Shown here: positions 24,077-37,125 of the stretch, one piece after another
How the letters are laid out: each line of letters opens with the position of its first letter
Position numbering within the stretch: position 1 is the stretch's first letter
NCBI GenBank assembly: GCA_027405735.1
Contig: JAPEHQ010000002.1
Location: 558,001 to 622,000, forward strand
From: Mucor racemosus
Taxonomy: Eukaryota > Mucoromycota > Mucoromycetes > Mucorales > Mucoraceae
Length of the DNA: 64,000 nt
Direction of reading: 5' to 3'
Notes under the pieces: model-generated
Told to the model about the DNA's origin: nothing
What the model saw: only the letters and a program-made list of their open reading frames with translations
Database searches by the model: none
Translations under genes and position numbers: made by a program

Positions 24077-27000
24077 TTACAATTTACCACTTTTTCTAAA
24101 CAATATTTGCAGATCATCAAGTTTTCTGTTCCTACTTTGATCTCTTGACATGTATAATTCATTAACCAAGACATGTTTTCGATTTTGAATCTCCAAAATC
24201 CTTTCTTCCACACTATCTTGCATAACAAATCTTGTTACTACAACTTCTTTTGATTGTCCAAGACGATGAACACGATCAATGGCTTGTGCTTCAATTGCGA
24301 AATTCCACCAAGGATCCATCATAATGACTCGATTAGCGCATGTAAGATTCAATCCTACACCACCAGCCCTCAAACTAATGAGTAAAACACCAACTCCACC
24401 ATCTTCTTTTGAGAAATCTGAAAGAACTTTTTCTCTTTTAGCTTGCGGCATAGATCCATCTAATCGTGTAAAGTTTATAATTTCTCGATTCAATGATTCT
24501 CCTATCAGATCCAAAAAACTGGTAAATTGTGAGAATACAACAGTTTTCAAATTATCCTTCTTATTTTGTCGTAAATGTCGAATTAAAGCGCCCATCTTGG
24601 TGGAAGATTTAAATCCACCTACTGCTTTTTGTATTTCATATTTAACGGTGCTCTTAGACACAAGAGCATCTTGTTGTTGTTCTTGTTGTTGGTCTTCTAG
24701 AGTAGGTGTCTTTTGTTGGGCAAATTCTAATAACTGACTTTGAAGGATAGGACCATGTCTGCATACAGGACATTCACCTGGTAGCCCTTCATCTTCTTTT
24801 TTCTATTATAGAATATTTTAAACAATTTGCATTTGCAATGTCCATGAGACAACTTACCTGAAAATAGTCCATTACACAAGGTCTACAAGCAAAATGCATA
24901 CAGGGTAAACCAATCATGGAATCCACAGTTTCAAAGCAAATCTGACATTCATCTGACATTGTTGTATCTTCACCCGGTGTATCGACTATAGGTGAATCAT
25001 CATTTGATGTTGAACTTGATTTTCGTTCCATAGCCAACATATTTTGTAAAACATTTAATCCGTATTTGCTATTTCCTCCTTGATCTGACATCTGGCTTAA
25101 ACTATCACTGCTACTTTTACTTTCGATTAACTTTTCCAAAGATATTTTACCACCTTCTTGTGATGCTCTGATACCCTCCTGCACCGCTTCTTTGCTTTGA
25201 AGTGCAAGATATGGATGACAGCAGGTTTGTCGTAACCTTGTCAACAATTGAAAAATAGAAGCATAATTATTACCCACTCGACCGGCTTCGCAAAAATAAG
25301 AGAACTTGATTTGCGAATCGTTATAGATGGCATCATAAATATCTTGTTCGTGCGTAGAAAATGACAGATACTCGATATTGATTGTTTTGGGAGGTAAAGG
25401 GACCATAGGCTGACCTTTTTGGTCACGCATTGCTTTAGTACGACGTAGAACGATAGGTTCCAGTACTGTTTGTACAGCTGATAGCGCACGAGGGTCTTGT
25501 TTTTCGAATGGGATAGTAATAAATGTCTTCCAAAATGTACTGTTGGACCATGGTTCATAATGTAAATAACGGACAAGAGCGAATAAATCATCTAGCTTGT
25601 TTTGAATAGGTGTACCTGTGAGTGCCCATCGTCGTTTAGCTTTGATATCACGACATGCCTGTGATGTTCTGGTAGCTTTATTCTTAATTTGATGAGCTTC
25701 ATCAAGAACAACTCGATAGTATTCTACACCAAATAGCACTGCATCATACGATTTCTTTTCCTGTAATTTGTTCCATTCCGACACAACTGTACCATATGTT
25801 GTAATCAATACATCAGGTGCACTGCCGTCCCAATTACAAAGCCTTGAAGTGGATGTATTAGTACGTACATCTCCATAAAATATTTCAACTGTGATCGTGT
25901 TTGGATTTGATCCTCGTATAATTTCATCCCTCCATTGAGCTAAAAGCGATACAGGACAAATAATTAATGTTGTAGGTGATGTTTGTGATTTTTTGCCGAA
26001 TAAAGGTAATTTCTGTGATTTATCGGGTTTATATCTGTTTGAATGGATCAAACTAAGCATTTCAATAGTTTTACCAAGGCCCATTTCTACATCGTAAAAG
26101 TAAAATTAGGATTCAAACGGTGCGTGGTACTACTTAAATAAACTAACCATCAGCCAAAATACCACCTCTTTCTTGCTTATTAGACTCGGGAAACTCTAAA
26201 CTTAGCTCACCTATTTATTAAAAAGTTAATAATAATCGACATGTACTTTATAACAAAAACACCTACCACTGTATGGACTGAAATAAAAGAATCTATGTTC
26301 ATCAGCAAAGTCTCCGGGAAGAGTGTATTCTTCCCATAATGGGTGCATGGCACGCATATCTAAATCCCCATCATCAAGCTCGTATGATTCCTTATTACAC
26401 ATCCACGCAAGTGCCTATAGTAATCAATTAGCTTCACTTTTATCAAATGCAGAAATGTACATGCATACTCTTTTTTGATATTCTTTTAATTCGAGTGCCA
26501 TTGTAATTGGTGTATCTAAAGGTTTGATTTGAGAGTCAAACATTTGAGCTTTTTCATAAATAGTATCCAACTGATCATCAGTAATTACTTTCTTCTCTTC
26601 CCCATCATCGCCTTCAACCTCTTGTTGTTGCGAAGAATATTCTTTATCACCTTCATTAACATCAGCAGCTGCTACAGATTGTAATAGGGTATCCCAATTA
26701 TCATTATTCCCAGATCCATCTGCCACACCCATCTTTTGAATTGCTGATCTTACAGGCTTCATTCCCAAATTCCTAAACATTTGTAACAATGCCATTTTTC
26801 GTTGCACTGGAATCTCATGTTGCGTTGATTTGTCTTTTCTTTTCGCTTGCTGTATATCTTCTGAAATAAATGAGGCACTATGCATACCGGCAAGTGTAAT
26901 GTAACATTTGATCATCAAGATCATATCCTCTCCAATCTTTAAAGTAGACGGGCACCATACAATATTCCCCTCGAATTGGCATATATTTTGATCCAGCAAA

Positions 27001-27490
27001 ATTGAAATATAGCTAGCTACATCTCTAGGCAATCGTCCAACTTCTCTTCCATTTCTTGCAAATCGGACAATTCTGTTGGAGTTCGATCCTGATCCTACTA
27101 CTTTATCTCTTACTATTGTAATTGTATCCCCTTCGTCTACTGGACTTTTTCCCTTGACCAGCGACCAACCTATATAGATATATATCAATATTAGGCATGA
27201 TGAAGATGCTTTTATATTGAAAAAGTATCCTTACCAGTAATAACGAGGTCTCCAATATAGTATCTTAACTTGGAGCTATCAATTGTTGAAGAGGTTGCTG
27301 TTTTCATTACTACTGCGGGCTTTGTTGTTGCTGATAATGGCTGTTGCGGCTCGGTGAAATACATATTTACAGCAACTTCTACATTATTGTTGGACCGATG
27401 CAAAAGGTTTTCTATAGTTATTGTAGGTATATCACCTAAAATTGCTTTTAGGGAGGCAATAGAAGCCTGGTCTCTAGGACGTTTGGACAT
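24077..27490 (-). CDS. Rad5/HLTF-type SWI/SNF ATPase with HIRAN and RING domains
   Basis: Six exons: 27490-27235, 27169-26469, 26414-26267, 26210-26148, 26086-24858 and 24802-24077, giving 1,040 aa. Order: a UBA/CUE-like N-terminal helix bundle (about 10-45), HIRAN (about 88-185), then SNF2 helicase with EMGLGKT (about 390) and DEAHQIKNK. A C3HC4 RING (CQICF...CMHFACRPC...CPVC, about 770-817) splits the helicase, and the C-terminal lobe carries RAGGVGLNL and DRVHRLGQ. This is the Rad5/Rad8/HLTF architecture: an E3 that polyubiquitinates PCNA with Ubc13-Mms2 and remodels stalled forks for error-free damage tolerance. The Walker B is DEAH, not the DEGH usual in Rad5. A second ATG at 27496 would add two residues. 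Confidence 0.93.
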
Positions 27491-28159
27491 GATCAAGTTG
27501 CAAATTTATTTGTTCCACATAACTTTTAAGTCTCATTTAACCTCTTTTTTTTTTAATGAACGCGTGAGCTGCTGTACGCGATGTTTCGAGAAGTCTGCTG
27601 TGTTTAATACTCAGCTTTGATTCAGGTCATAGAAAAAGGAAAGTACACCTATAGTTTTGATAACGATTTTACAGAGAAATGCATACGAATGTACAAATAA
27701 AAAACTATATACATGATTTAAAAATAATTTGTAACATATAATTATTCAAAAGTCTACTAAACTGTTTGCTAAATATTGTTCATTGATTCCGAGTGTAATG
27801 ATTTGATTCATTGCATTCCTTTCATCTCAAGATCAAATATTGCATAATATTCCTAATTCATAAAAATACCAATAATCAGTGCAGATTAATGAACATTCAT
27901 GAATTATCTGTTTCTTTCTTCCATTTATATTTATAACCTTAACCTCCAATAAATACATCTTAATACGCCTTATTATATATTTATTTATTGTTACTACTGT
28001 TATATATATATAATTCAATCTAACCAATCGTAAGTATTAATCATATACTAGTAATAGCAATTACAATCAGTAACACCGACCTCTTTTTGAAATCATAGAA
28101 TCAAAGTTGATCTTATAACATCCATATTATACTGTATATCCAATTGACAACCATCTGAT
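27491..28159. other. Upstream region of the Rad5-like gene
   Basis: About 670 bp, AT-rich. It includes the Rad5-like promoter near 27.5 kb. The short ORFs (27270-27620 plus, 27833-28027 minus) show no protein character. Confidence 0.4.
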
Positions 28160-30215
28160 CTATTATACCGAGCATTTTTCCAGTTGTTTTATTTTTTTTT
28201 TTAAGCAGAGGAAGAGAGGTTTCATTTAGAAACCTGTGCTCTACTCCTTCAAAAACAGCTGTTTGCTAATGAAATCAAGCTATGCTATTCATACATCTAC
28301 CGCGCATTAAGTGTAACTTCAAAATCCAATTTCGAACCATTATTTGAATTTATAAAAATTTCCAAAGAAATATTATATATAGCAGATAATCAACTTGTTG
28401 CTCAAACTTACCAAATACACAATGATCCATGGAAGCCGATATCTGAAATACTTGTAGTATATATTCATAACTATGTTCATGTAAAGTGACAACTTACTTG
28501 GATCAGTATTCATAAAGATCGTATTTTTAATTATTTTCAGTAAAAGTGTGCACCAACCGAGAAACTATAGGTGCATTTTGGCGACGATCTATTCGACACA
28601 CAGCGATCTATGAAAGTTTCCCTTTAAGATCAGCGTTTCAGAGATGTGTACCTATTCTCATGTAAAGTTAAAAGCTAATAGGATCGAAATTTACCGAGAT
28701 AATATTTTTGTTGTCGATTTTTTACAGTTGTAGAAAGTAGACTGTTTCAGATGGTTATTAAATTGTTATCGAATGTTTTCATCCAATATTGAGTCAAATT
28801 ACATAAAATCTTCAAAGAATATGTACTTTTCCTTTATGGGCCATCGATACCCACCAGAAAATACAAGAGTTAATGCCAGGATATAAGTGCACTGACCAAA
28901 CATTGCTCAAAATTGACCTAAAATCGATTGTAGAAAATTCGTGTCTAAACTGAAATGTTACTTTCTTATATGCACAAGATAGATCCAGCTGCAAGCTATA
29001 CTGTCGTTTTTGTTTCAGCCAAAAATATTGATTTTTCATCGAGATAATCAAAATAATAGTCGGTATCACAGCTTACAGCTTATGATAACTGGGTTCCAAA
29101 ATTTATTTTAAAAAATGAACGAAAAATGATGAAAAAAACAAAATTGTTTAATTGATCATGAACTGCAAAGTAAGTCGACCTAGTATACTAAATAGCTTTT
29201 GTACATTTTTAAATTCTGCATCCATCTAAATAAAATTCAAATAAATATTTCACATTAAATTTTGCGTAAAATGCAATTGAAATTTTGGAGGTTTTTTGAG
29301 TATACGCATCACTTTTTATAAACATATTTAAAATATAACTAATTGAGAGGATGCGGAAAAACATTATCTATCGATCAAGCTATTGTACAATTTTCTAGCT
29401 GCATTTTTCGTAGAGAAACCAAGATTTTTGTCAAATTTTTTTCAGATTCAGAATTTGGGATGAGGGTATATAAGGGAAAAATGAAAGCTAGAAATGGAGG
29501 TACCATTTTGTACACATTTTTGAGGATATCTCCACGAAAAACCAATATTTTGAAAAACTCTAAATTGGATTCGAGAGAGTTCAACGAGCTTAATGACATG
29601 AATGCAAAAAAAGCGTTGCTCAATTTAACCAATATTTTGAAACCTACTATAGAAATGTCAAAAAAAATGAAAAAAAAATAAATGTGCTCAGAATTTTTTT
29701 ACATTAAAGTATGTTATAGAACACTTTAAAACAGGTAAGTTTCATTATTAGAAAGTGTTAGTATAACTTAATTTTTTCTAGAGATATGAAGCCTCAAAGT
29801 TTTCAACCCTTTGGCAGTGAAATACGCGTAAAAAATCTGAAACATTAGCACTGAAAAATTAATACCAACTGTAAAAAGTAGGATATTTTTGGATACTTGT
29901 TTTTGAATTACAGGTGAGCATCTCAGGTACATTAGCATATAATTTTTTCTTGGTGTTATTTAGTGAAAACAAAAAGTAGAGCAGGGATGAAAAATGAGAC
30001 CCAGTTTTCAAGGAAAAAGCAGTGAATTTTACGCGTTTTTGAGTCTTTCGTGAGATATAAAATAAATTTAGGAATAGGTAGCATAGTGCGACCAATTTAC
30101 GCATTGTTTCAGTCCCCAAGATATGTCCTAAAAAGTGGTTAGTACATGGGGTTAGTTCTTGAAAGAGGACGTACTCTCAAATTTAAATATTAGAAATTTT
30201 GAAAGTTATCATAGC
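28160..30215 (+). repeat. Dispersed repeat family A, copy II
   Basis: The least interrupted copy, about 2.05 kb. It runs from the 'ccagttgttttattttttttt / aagcagaggaag' start through the 'catcgagataatcaaaataatag', 'actgcaaagtaagtcgacc' and 'tcagattcagaatttggga' blocks to the 'agattgaaa'-like end. No target duplication is seen. It includes a 112-codon plus ORF (29343-29681) that is partly shared by copies III and IV. Substitutions between copies are mostly amino-acid changing, so I treat it as non-coding. Confidence 0.8.
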
Positions 30216-30630
30216 TTTTTTCAAAATCATTTCATCATTAAAAGGTGTTTCCTAAAAGTACAAATCCAGTGACAAAGGTATAGCAATAAAGATTACACAC
30301 TCTATAGAAGCGACTATTCATAACATGTGGTACGTACGTCAGTGCTAGTAACGATGCTGATATTCAGTGTAACTGAGAGCCGTAGCTGTGAGCTATGATC
30401 AATGCCTAAGATACATGAAAATTGCAATAATTAGTTAATTAATGAAAAACTAGAATTGGGCACAAGCAATCTATGATAAATGTATCCAAATTTATCTTGT
30501 TCAGATCCGTAACAACGTCATTTTACTTATATGTATATACAGCGGAAAATTCAGTACATGTAAATCAGTACGTCAAGATTGACTCAAGTAATTTTATTTA
30601 GAATATAAGGTGTAAATTTAAAAAATGTGT
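30216..30630. other. 3' flank of glucoamylase, no feature seen
   Basis: About 415 bp of AT-rich sequence between family A copy II and the glucoamylase stop codon. No supported element. Confidence 0.4.
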
Positions 30631-32086
30631 TCAAAAAATGGGAGTAAATGATTTTGCTTTTGCGGCAGTAATAAATGCTGCATGAGACCAAGTCAAATCT
30701 CTGGCACCAGCCATGTAACCAATATAACGATCAAACTGCTCTGACATGGACCCATTTCTATTCTGATGATATTGAATGGTTGCTAGATATTTATCTGCAA
30801 TATGAGAAGCTCTATATAAAATTTGATCTAATTCTACACTTCCAGGGGCATAATAGGTCTTTTGTATGGAAGAGGTATCCAGTAAGCGATGAAAAAAAGG
30901 TTGATTAATGTCATTAATAACCACACCCACTTGTTTCCATTCCTTGATGGCCAAGTAATACAATTCTGTGTATGCTGCGGTGGCAATGAACCATGGATTA
31001 CCCACCGAAGTACCTATACCGTCATAGATATCTTCCGGGTATCGTCCGATTGAGGTACCTAAATGTTCATCTAATTGTTGATTTAAAGGGTAAATAGACT
31101 TGAAAGTATCTTCTAAAGCATGGGCAGTAGCCAATACTTTATCAGAACCAGGAGTAAAGAAGCCATCATTTCTATGGGATACCAAATTTGCAGCCAACAA
31201 AGTAGAAACGTCTAAACCAGAAGGTTTTTGTACACCGTTACGCACATCTTGGGTTGACGTGATGTAGTTTTGATGGGATGACCAAAATGATTCTATTCGC
31301 TTCTCAATTTGGTATGCTGTTAATTTGTAATGATCAACTCGAAATGGTGTGTCACTATGAGTATCAAAAAAGTCAACAGCATCTAATAATGCTCGACGCA
31401 TGACCATCAATGTGTAAAAATGTACTCCTTCAATCTCCTCCCACAAGTCATAGCATGGTTGTTGCCATATGTCTACAACATAGTTTAAATCCTTGGTAAT
31501 AGCAGGCACCAAAGTATCTGCAATATACGTTTGATCGTGACCTTCTACATGCCAGCGATTAGCAATTGCCATAAATGCGATAGCTCTTTCAGCTGGACCA
31601 TCATTTTGAGGTCTGTTATTGCGAATACATACTGTGAGTCGTACAATTACCAATTAGTATTTGTTTATATTATATATACCTTCCCCATGAGCCTGTATAA
31701 CCAGAACCATCCGTATTAAATTTGGGCTCACCAAGACAATGACAAACAGTGGGTGTTACTTGTGCTTTAATTTGAAAGTCAACATAATCTGTTAATACAG
31801 TCAAGTTTGTATCAGGTAAAGCTGCAATAACGCGAGCAACAAGAGCTGAATCTCTTGTCCAGGTATAGAAATAATCAGGTTTATAGGTGGAGAGTGAAGC
31901 AGCAAAAAATCCCCTGGATGTGCCTGGAGGATTAATATTCCTCATGATTGTGTTGAAACTTGTCAATTGCTGTCTTGCAACCCAAGGATCTAAAGGTGAT
32001 TCTGTTGCAATATCAACTGATCCTGTACTACTATAGTAGTATAAGAGACTTGTTGTTAAGAGTATTATCAAATAACCAGTAAACAT
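30631..32086 (-). CDS. Glucoamylase (GH15), catalytic domain only, N-terminal membrane anchor
   Basis: Two exons (32086-31680, 31612-30631), 462 aa. GH15 hallmarks: [24 protein letters not shown] across the junction, [19 protein letters not shown] (general acid Glu near 194), [22 protein letters not shown], the second catalytic Glu in SMSEQFDRY, and [11 protein letters not shown]. The enzyme releases glucose from non-reducing ends of starch or glycogen. A hydrophobic stretch at residues 5-18 ([14 protein letters not shown]) has no obvious cleavage site, so it may be a signal anchor or signal peptide. There is no starch-binding module (CBM20/21), unlike the secreted Rhizopus-type enzyme. It may therefore be a vacuolar, membrane or sporulation-type glucoamylase; that is inference. 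The intron carries a TACTAAT branch-like site. Confidence 0.95.
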
Positions 32087-32545
32087 GCTAATTTATCCGA
32101 CAGTAAATGATAAAAAGGAGAAGAGAAAGAGTGAAAATCAATGATTTTTTATATGTAAATTTAAACGTATAAACCGCTGATGTCAATCTGATTCAATGAA
32201 GGTTTTATCATCTGAGTGCATCATGGATTGAGTGATATGTTTTTTTTTTCTCCTTTTTTTTTTTTTTTTTTTTTTTTTCCTCATTTTGAGTGAGCTGGTC
32301 CCTCAATTTTCTGATATGATCATCTGCTCTACTGTTTATATTATTCATAAGCAGTTTTGTGTATATTTTGACATTCAATTGCATAAACAATAAATTATCA
32401 CTGCTTTTTCAGAAGCGGATGTGGCATCATTTTTAACACTCCACTACCACTACATTTGAAAAAAGAAGAAAAAAAAGCCACTCAATAATATAGGATTTTT
32501 TTTATACAATAAACCTATTCATTTCTCTTTGATAATATATAGAAA
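32087..32545. promoter_or_regulatory. Divergent promoter region, glucoamylase / REX4
   Basis: 459 bp between two divergent ATGs. It includes a T9 run and then a 25-T run (32254-32278), which could act as a nucleosome-excluding poly(dA:dT) tract. 'tttatacaataaac' and 'gataatatatag' near the REX4 start are TATA-like. The minus ORF at 32208-32390 is an artefact of the T run. Confidence 0.45.
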
Positions 32546-33761
32546 ATGGCTAAAGGTGGTAAGAAATCAACCAAGCCTGTACCTTCTTCCAATTGGAAAA
32601 AGCTTTTGCCCGTAAGTTTAAACATTTGTAAAAGAAAAACTTTAGTCTAATGTGTCGGTCATGCTTTAGTCCATCGCTCCTACTGCAGAATCCAAAAAGA
32701 AGAGAAAGACGGATGAATTCGAGATTAGTCCTAATTTTAAATGTTTTAATAAAAGACAAAGAGTAGAGTAAGTAACCAAAAATGTTGAATCGAAAAAAAC
32801 CTGTGGTTAACATGCCAAAAAAATTCTTTATAGAAAAATGAAGGCATCTTATGATGCTAAATCCAAAAAGATAGAGACCACATCAACAACAACTACAACA
32901 ACAACAAGCTCGATACCCGATAAAGACGAATTATGGTTTGCTGAGGATGTTGATGAGGACACTTTAAAGAACGTATATACACCCAAAGAAACCCCACAAC
33001 AACAAAAGTTAAAAAAGAAGAGCATTGTAGCAAAGATGAATGCAGTTTCTGGAGATGCAGCTAAATTGGGTAAATATGTAGCCATTGATTGTGAGATGGT
33101 GGGTGTTGGACCAGATGGTACAGATTCTGCTTTAGCTCGTGTGTCTATTGTCAATTACAATGGTGCAGTGTTGTTGGATTGTTATGTAAAGCCTCAAGAA
33201 AAGGTTACAGATTATCGTACACATGTCAGTGGCATTGAAGCTCATCATTTAGAATCAGATGAGGCATTGACATTTAAAGAAGCACAATACAAAACTGAGG
33301 CAATTATTCGTAATCGTATTTTAGTGGGACATGCTGTTTATAATGATTTACAAGCTCTCATTTTATCCCACCCTGCATTGTTGATCCGTGATACATCTCG
33401 TTATAAGCCTTTCCGCAAATTGGCCAAAGGAAGAACTCCTGGTCTTAAAATGTTGGTTAAAGAGATTTTGGGTATCAATATTCAATCTGGAAGCCATTCT
33501 TCTATAGAAGATGCTCGATTCACAATTCAACTTTACAAGAGTGTGAAAGGAGAATGGGAAAAGTCTTTCGGTGCTCGTTCTGGATTAATCATTAAAAAGT
33601 TTTTAGCTAAAGAAAGTCAAGTTGAAGAGAAGAAAAAGGCCAAGAAATCAGTGACAATCCAAGAAAATGTAGATAGTGAAGAAGAAGAAGAAGACGATGA
33701 CAATAGTGATGATAGCGATTCTGAAGACGATGATGCTTCTGATCAAGAAGACTCTGATTGA
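32546..33761 (+). CDS. REX4: RNA exonuclease 4 (REX4/REXO4-like, DEDDh)
   Basis: Three exons: 32546-32611, 32670-32767 and 32834-33761, giving 363 aa. The start MAKGGKKSTKPVPSSNWKKL is basic and likely nucleolar. The exonuclease domain begins near 136: AIDCEMVGVG (Asp/Glu metal ligands), HVSGIEAHHL, GHAVYNDLQAL, and HSSIEDARFTIQLY with the DEDDh His and last Asp. The tail is a long acidic Glu/Asp/Ser run typical of ribosome-biogenesis factors. Rex4 acts on pre-rRNA in yeast (ITS1 processing). A Thr repeat, (T)7, lies at about residues 73-79. Confidence is high for REX4 rather than the related REXO1 or ISG20. Confidence 0.93.
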
Positions 33762-33914
33762 TTATTTTTTTGAAACGGCGTCCTCTCTCCCTCTCCCTCT
33801 TTTTTTTTTTAAAAAAAAAAAATATAAATAAATTGTTTGGTATTACAAAAACCATGAAATTTTTTCACTCTTCCTTTGTTTTCGTTTCACATTATAACTT
33901 TGGGTAAAAAAAAA

Positions 33915-34899
33915 ATGAGTACATCTGTAGCTGATATCTTTGAAGACTATCTAGAAAGTAAAATACATGATTCCATTCAAATATTTTGAGAAAAAATTCT
34001 TTAATACCTGATATTAGGTCTGCAAAATTTACCATCAGAAATTGACCAAAATATGCACGAGCTTCGTCGAATGGATGATGATTTACAAAGTAAGTAAAAA
34101 ATAATATAAAATAGGAAATGATATGGATTTGTAATATTTCATGTAGAATTCAGAGAAACTTATACAAAACATAAACGATCTTATGTTAAACAGTTTAAAT
34201 CAAGTGCCAATTCCAATTCTAATTCAATGAATTTAGTGGCTACTCAATTACAGCTTGAAAAGGATTACAAAACAGCTATGCAAAAACAAGACCAAAAAAT
34301 TGAACTTGCGATGCGAATGTATGATCTTGTGTCACGACATATAGAACGATTAGATTCTCAAGTAACAAAGAGTGGGTTAAGTGAATCAGATTGGATTAGT
34401 CAAAGATCAAATAGAAAAGGACCCAATTGGCATGATGGGGGTAAGTATTGAAAAAAGCATTGATTCTGAAATGATAAAGCTTATCAAACATTGTTTTATT
34501 TGCAAAGGTCATCGGAAAAGAGCGTTGGGATCAATTGATGGACCTACAAGAAAAAGAATTCATCATTCATCTCGTCCTATGCCTTCGAATGGTAGTACAA
34601 CAGCAGGGGATCCTGATATTGACATCAACGAACCTACGTATTGTTATTGTAAACAAGTTTCATTTGGCGATATGATTGCTTGTGATGGTGAAAATGTAAT
34701 ATTCAAAGTCTTATTATGGATGATTTTTACTGATAACATATTTTATTAGTGTGAAAGAGAATGGTTTCATTATAATTGCGTTGGATTAGTTGAACCTCCT
34801 GCTGGTAAATGGTTTTGTGAAGAATGTAAAGCAGAAGAAGAGTATAGAAATCAATCGAGCGATCAAGATGAAGAAGATATAGATGATAATTCACATTGA
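33915..34899 (+). CDS. ING-family PHD-finger protein (Yng/Pho23-like)
   Basis: Five exons: 33915-33957, 34018-34089, 34147-34440, 34508-34695 and 34750-34899, giving 248 aa. The N-terminus ([20 protein letters not shown], then [13 protein letters not shown]) is the ING coiled-coil domain. The C-terminus is a C4HC3 PHD finger: [19 protein letters not shown], then [20 protein letters not shown] and EEC. This finger reads H3K4me3 in histone acetyltransferase (NuA4, NuA3) or Rpd3L deacetylase complexes. I cannot decide which of Yng1, Yng2 or Pho23 it matches. Exon 1 encodes only 14 residues. The gene lies 153 bp after REX4 and ends 79 bp before the convergent amidase stop. Confidence 0.92.
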
Positions 34900-34978
34900 T
34901 AAACTATAAAATACGATACCCCCAAAAAAAAACCAACTAATATTACAACTATTCTATGTTATTTATTTAATTAATTAA

Positions 34979-36943
34979 TTAATTTGATAATAAATCATCT
35001 CCAAACCAACTTGCTCCTTCAGGACGTTTACGTTCGATGCCTGGTATACGTTCACATGTTTTAGCTATTCTACACAATAAAGCCTCATTCCACCAATTAG
35101 CCATAAATTGTAATCCAATTGGCATGCCTTGATTAAAGCCAGCAGGTACAGATACACCAGGAATACCTGTCAAATTGGCCAACAAGCTAAAGGTCATGGA
35201 GCGAATAGTTAATTTAGCATTTGACATGCCATAAGAATGCGCCTTTTCAGGGATTTCAGGTGCAGTAATGGCTGTAGATGGACACAAGATCAAATCAATT
35301 TTTTCATCTTCAAAAATGTGTCGCAAATGATTCATCATACGTCCTCGTACTTGTTGAGCTCGTACATAATCTCTTCCCTCTAATGCACTAGCTGTACCAG
35401 CCATTAAGCGAGTATGAGGCAAAAATTTATGATGGTTTAATTCATGGCGTGAAGCAAAATTGAGCATTTCACTGCAAATAGTAACAGAATGAGCTAAACA
35501 TGAAACAATATTTTAGTAAATGTTGACATAAAAATATGTACTAACATACCTGTAGCTGTGAGATCAAGATCAGGAATCTCAATTTCAACAATATGAGCAC
35601 CTAGTTGCTTTAAATAATTTTTGAAGAAATCCAATTTCTCCAAAATAGCAGGATCTACCGCACTTCTTGCCCACTCCGGATAGACAGCAATTGTAAGATC
35701 AGAAAGATCGAATACTTTGTCATAATCTTTAAGAGATACAGGTGGTTGTGAAAGAGTTGTAGGATCTTTGACATCAGGGCCAGCAATAATGGCGTAAGTT
35801 AAAGCCATATCATCTGCTGTAGCAGCTAAAGGACCATAACTACCTAAACTAGGGTCTAATGTAGCACCACCTTTAGCTGATACCCGAGCATAAGTTGTTT
35901 TGAGACCGTATAAACCACAGAAAGTAGAGGGGATTCTTTTATATTGTGTCAATACTAATTTAAACCCGAATCAATATAATCTATCTTACCTTATGGACCC
36001 TCCACCATCCGCTCCAATACTGACGGGGAAAAGGCCGCCAGCAACACAACCACCACAACCACCACTGGAACCACCACATGAATGTAATTTACCATACGGA
36101 TTCTTGGGCATGCCAGTGTTTGGGTTAACTGAAAAAGTGTCCCAACCCAATTCATTCATGACAGTTGAACCTACAATGATGGCACCTGCTCTTCTTAATT
36201 TAGCTACAATAGTAGCATCTTCTGTAGCAGGTTGATTATCATTAATGAAACTAGTGCCTACTTTAGTTTCCAAGCCCTGGATATCCATCTCTTCTTTAAT
36301 TGAGATGAAAACACCATCCATTTGACTAAGCGGGCTTTGTTGTTTATATCGTTCAGTTGATGCCTCGGCTTGTTGGATGACATCTTGAACAAAGAATCGC
36401 ATCCAATTCATACTTTCACTCTTTTTCAATGCTGACAGCATATTTTTAGCAACCGCGGTAGGTGTAGTTTTGAATTGAGTATAGGCATCATGGTAATCCC
36501 AAAAAGATAAGAATGGTGAAACGCTTTTTTGTTCAGCATCTAATTTAGGAATTTCCTGTGTGGAAAAGAGAATAGGTCAGCGTAAATGTTTGCATTTATT
36601 GTGTGTGAACTTTTTTTACCTGATCAAATTTAGCATCTTTTGGAGAGCAAATGTATTCATATGGAATTGGTAATGTTATAGGATGATCCTCAATATCATT
36701 ACGTTCTCTCAATTTGAACAAGAGGGCATCAGAAGCTACCTTTTGCTTGACAAATGGAATGTAATCAATTGCATTGGCTGCAAATAATAGCGGCAATCCA
36801 TAAATCTCGGGTGCATCAAATTTTTGCTTTTCGGGCAGAGAAGAAGCCATCTTTAAGGAATTTATTTAATTAAATTTCTTGATTGATCAATTCATTTCAA
36901 GACTCACATTAGCTTCTTGAGCAGTTTCTACTTGTTTACTCAT
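34979..36943 (-). CDS. Amidase-signature enzyme (acetamidase/FAAH-like)
   Basis: Five exons: 36943-36908, 36850-36620, 36555-35990, 35935-35550 and 35493-34979, giving 577 aa. The Ser-cis-Ser-Lys triad is visible: Lys about 176 in SIKEEMD, cis-Ser about 253 in CGGSSGGCGG, and nucleophile Ser about 276 inside GADGGGSIR. The substrate is a carboxylic amide, but the family does not reveal which; fungal relatives include acetamidases and fatty acid amide hydrolases. No signal peptide is present, so it is probably cytosolic. Exon 1 is only 36 nt (MSKQVETAQEAN); starting at the exon 2 Met would give a 565-residue form, so that start is an alternative. Confidence 0.92.
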
Positions 36944-37125
36944 TTTTTTTTCTCTATTAAAAAGATTGTACTAAAGGAGGAAGATAGAGACAGAAGAATA
37001 AGTTGAAAAAATTGTGTTTCATCAAGAAAAAATTATAGTGCTACAAAATGTAACACCGAGACTCTACTTCTCTCACACCGACTCAAATTTTGAATTCAAG
37101 CTCGGTGAACAATAGTAGTAAATAT

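Noticed and set aside
32849..33154. Minus ORF opposite REX4
   Set aside because: Antisense shadow; its VVVVVVV run is simply the complement of the Thr repeat.
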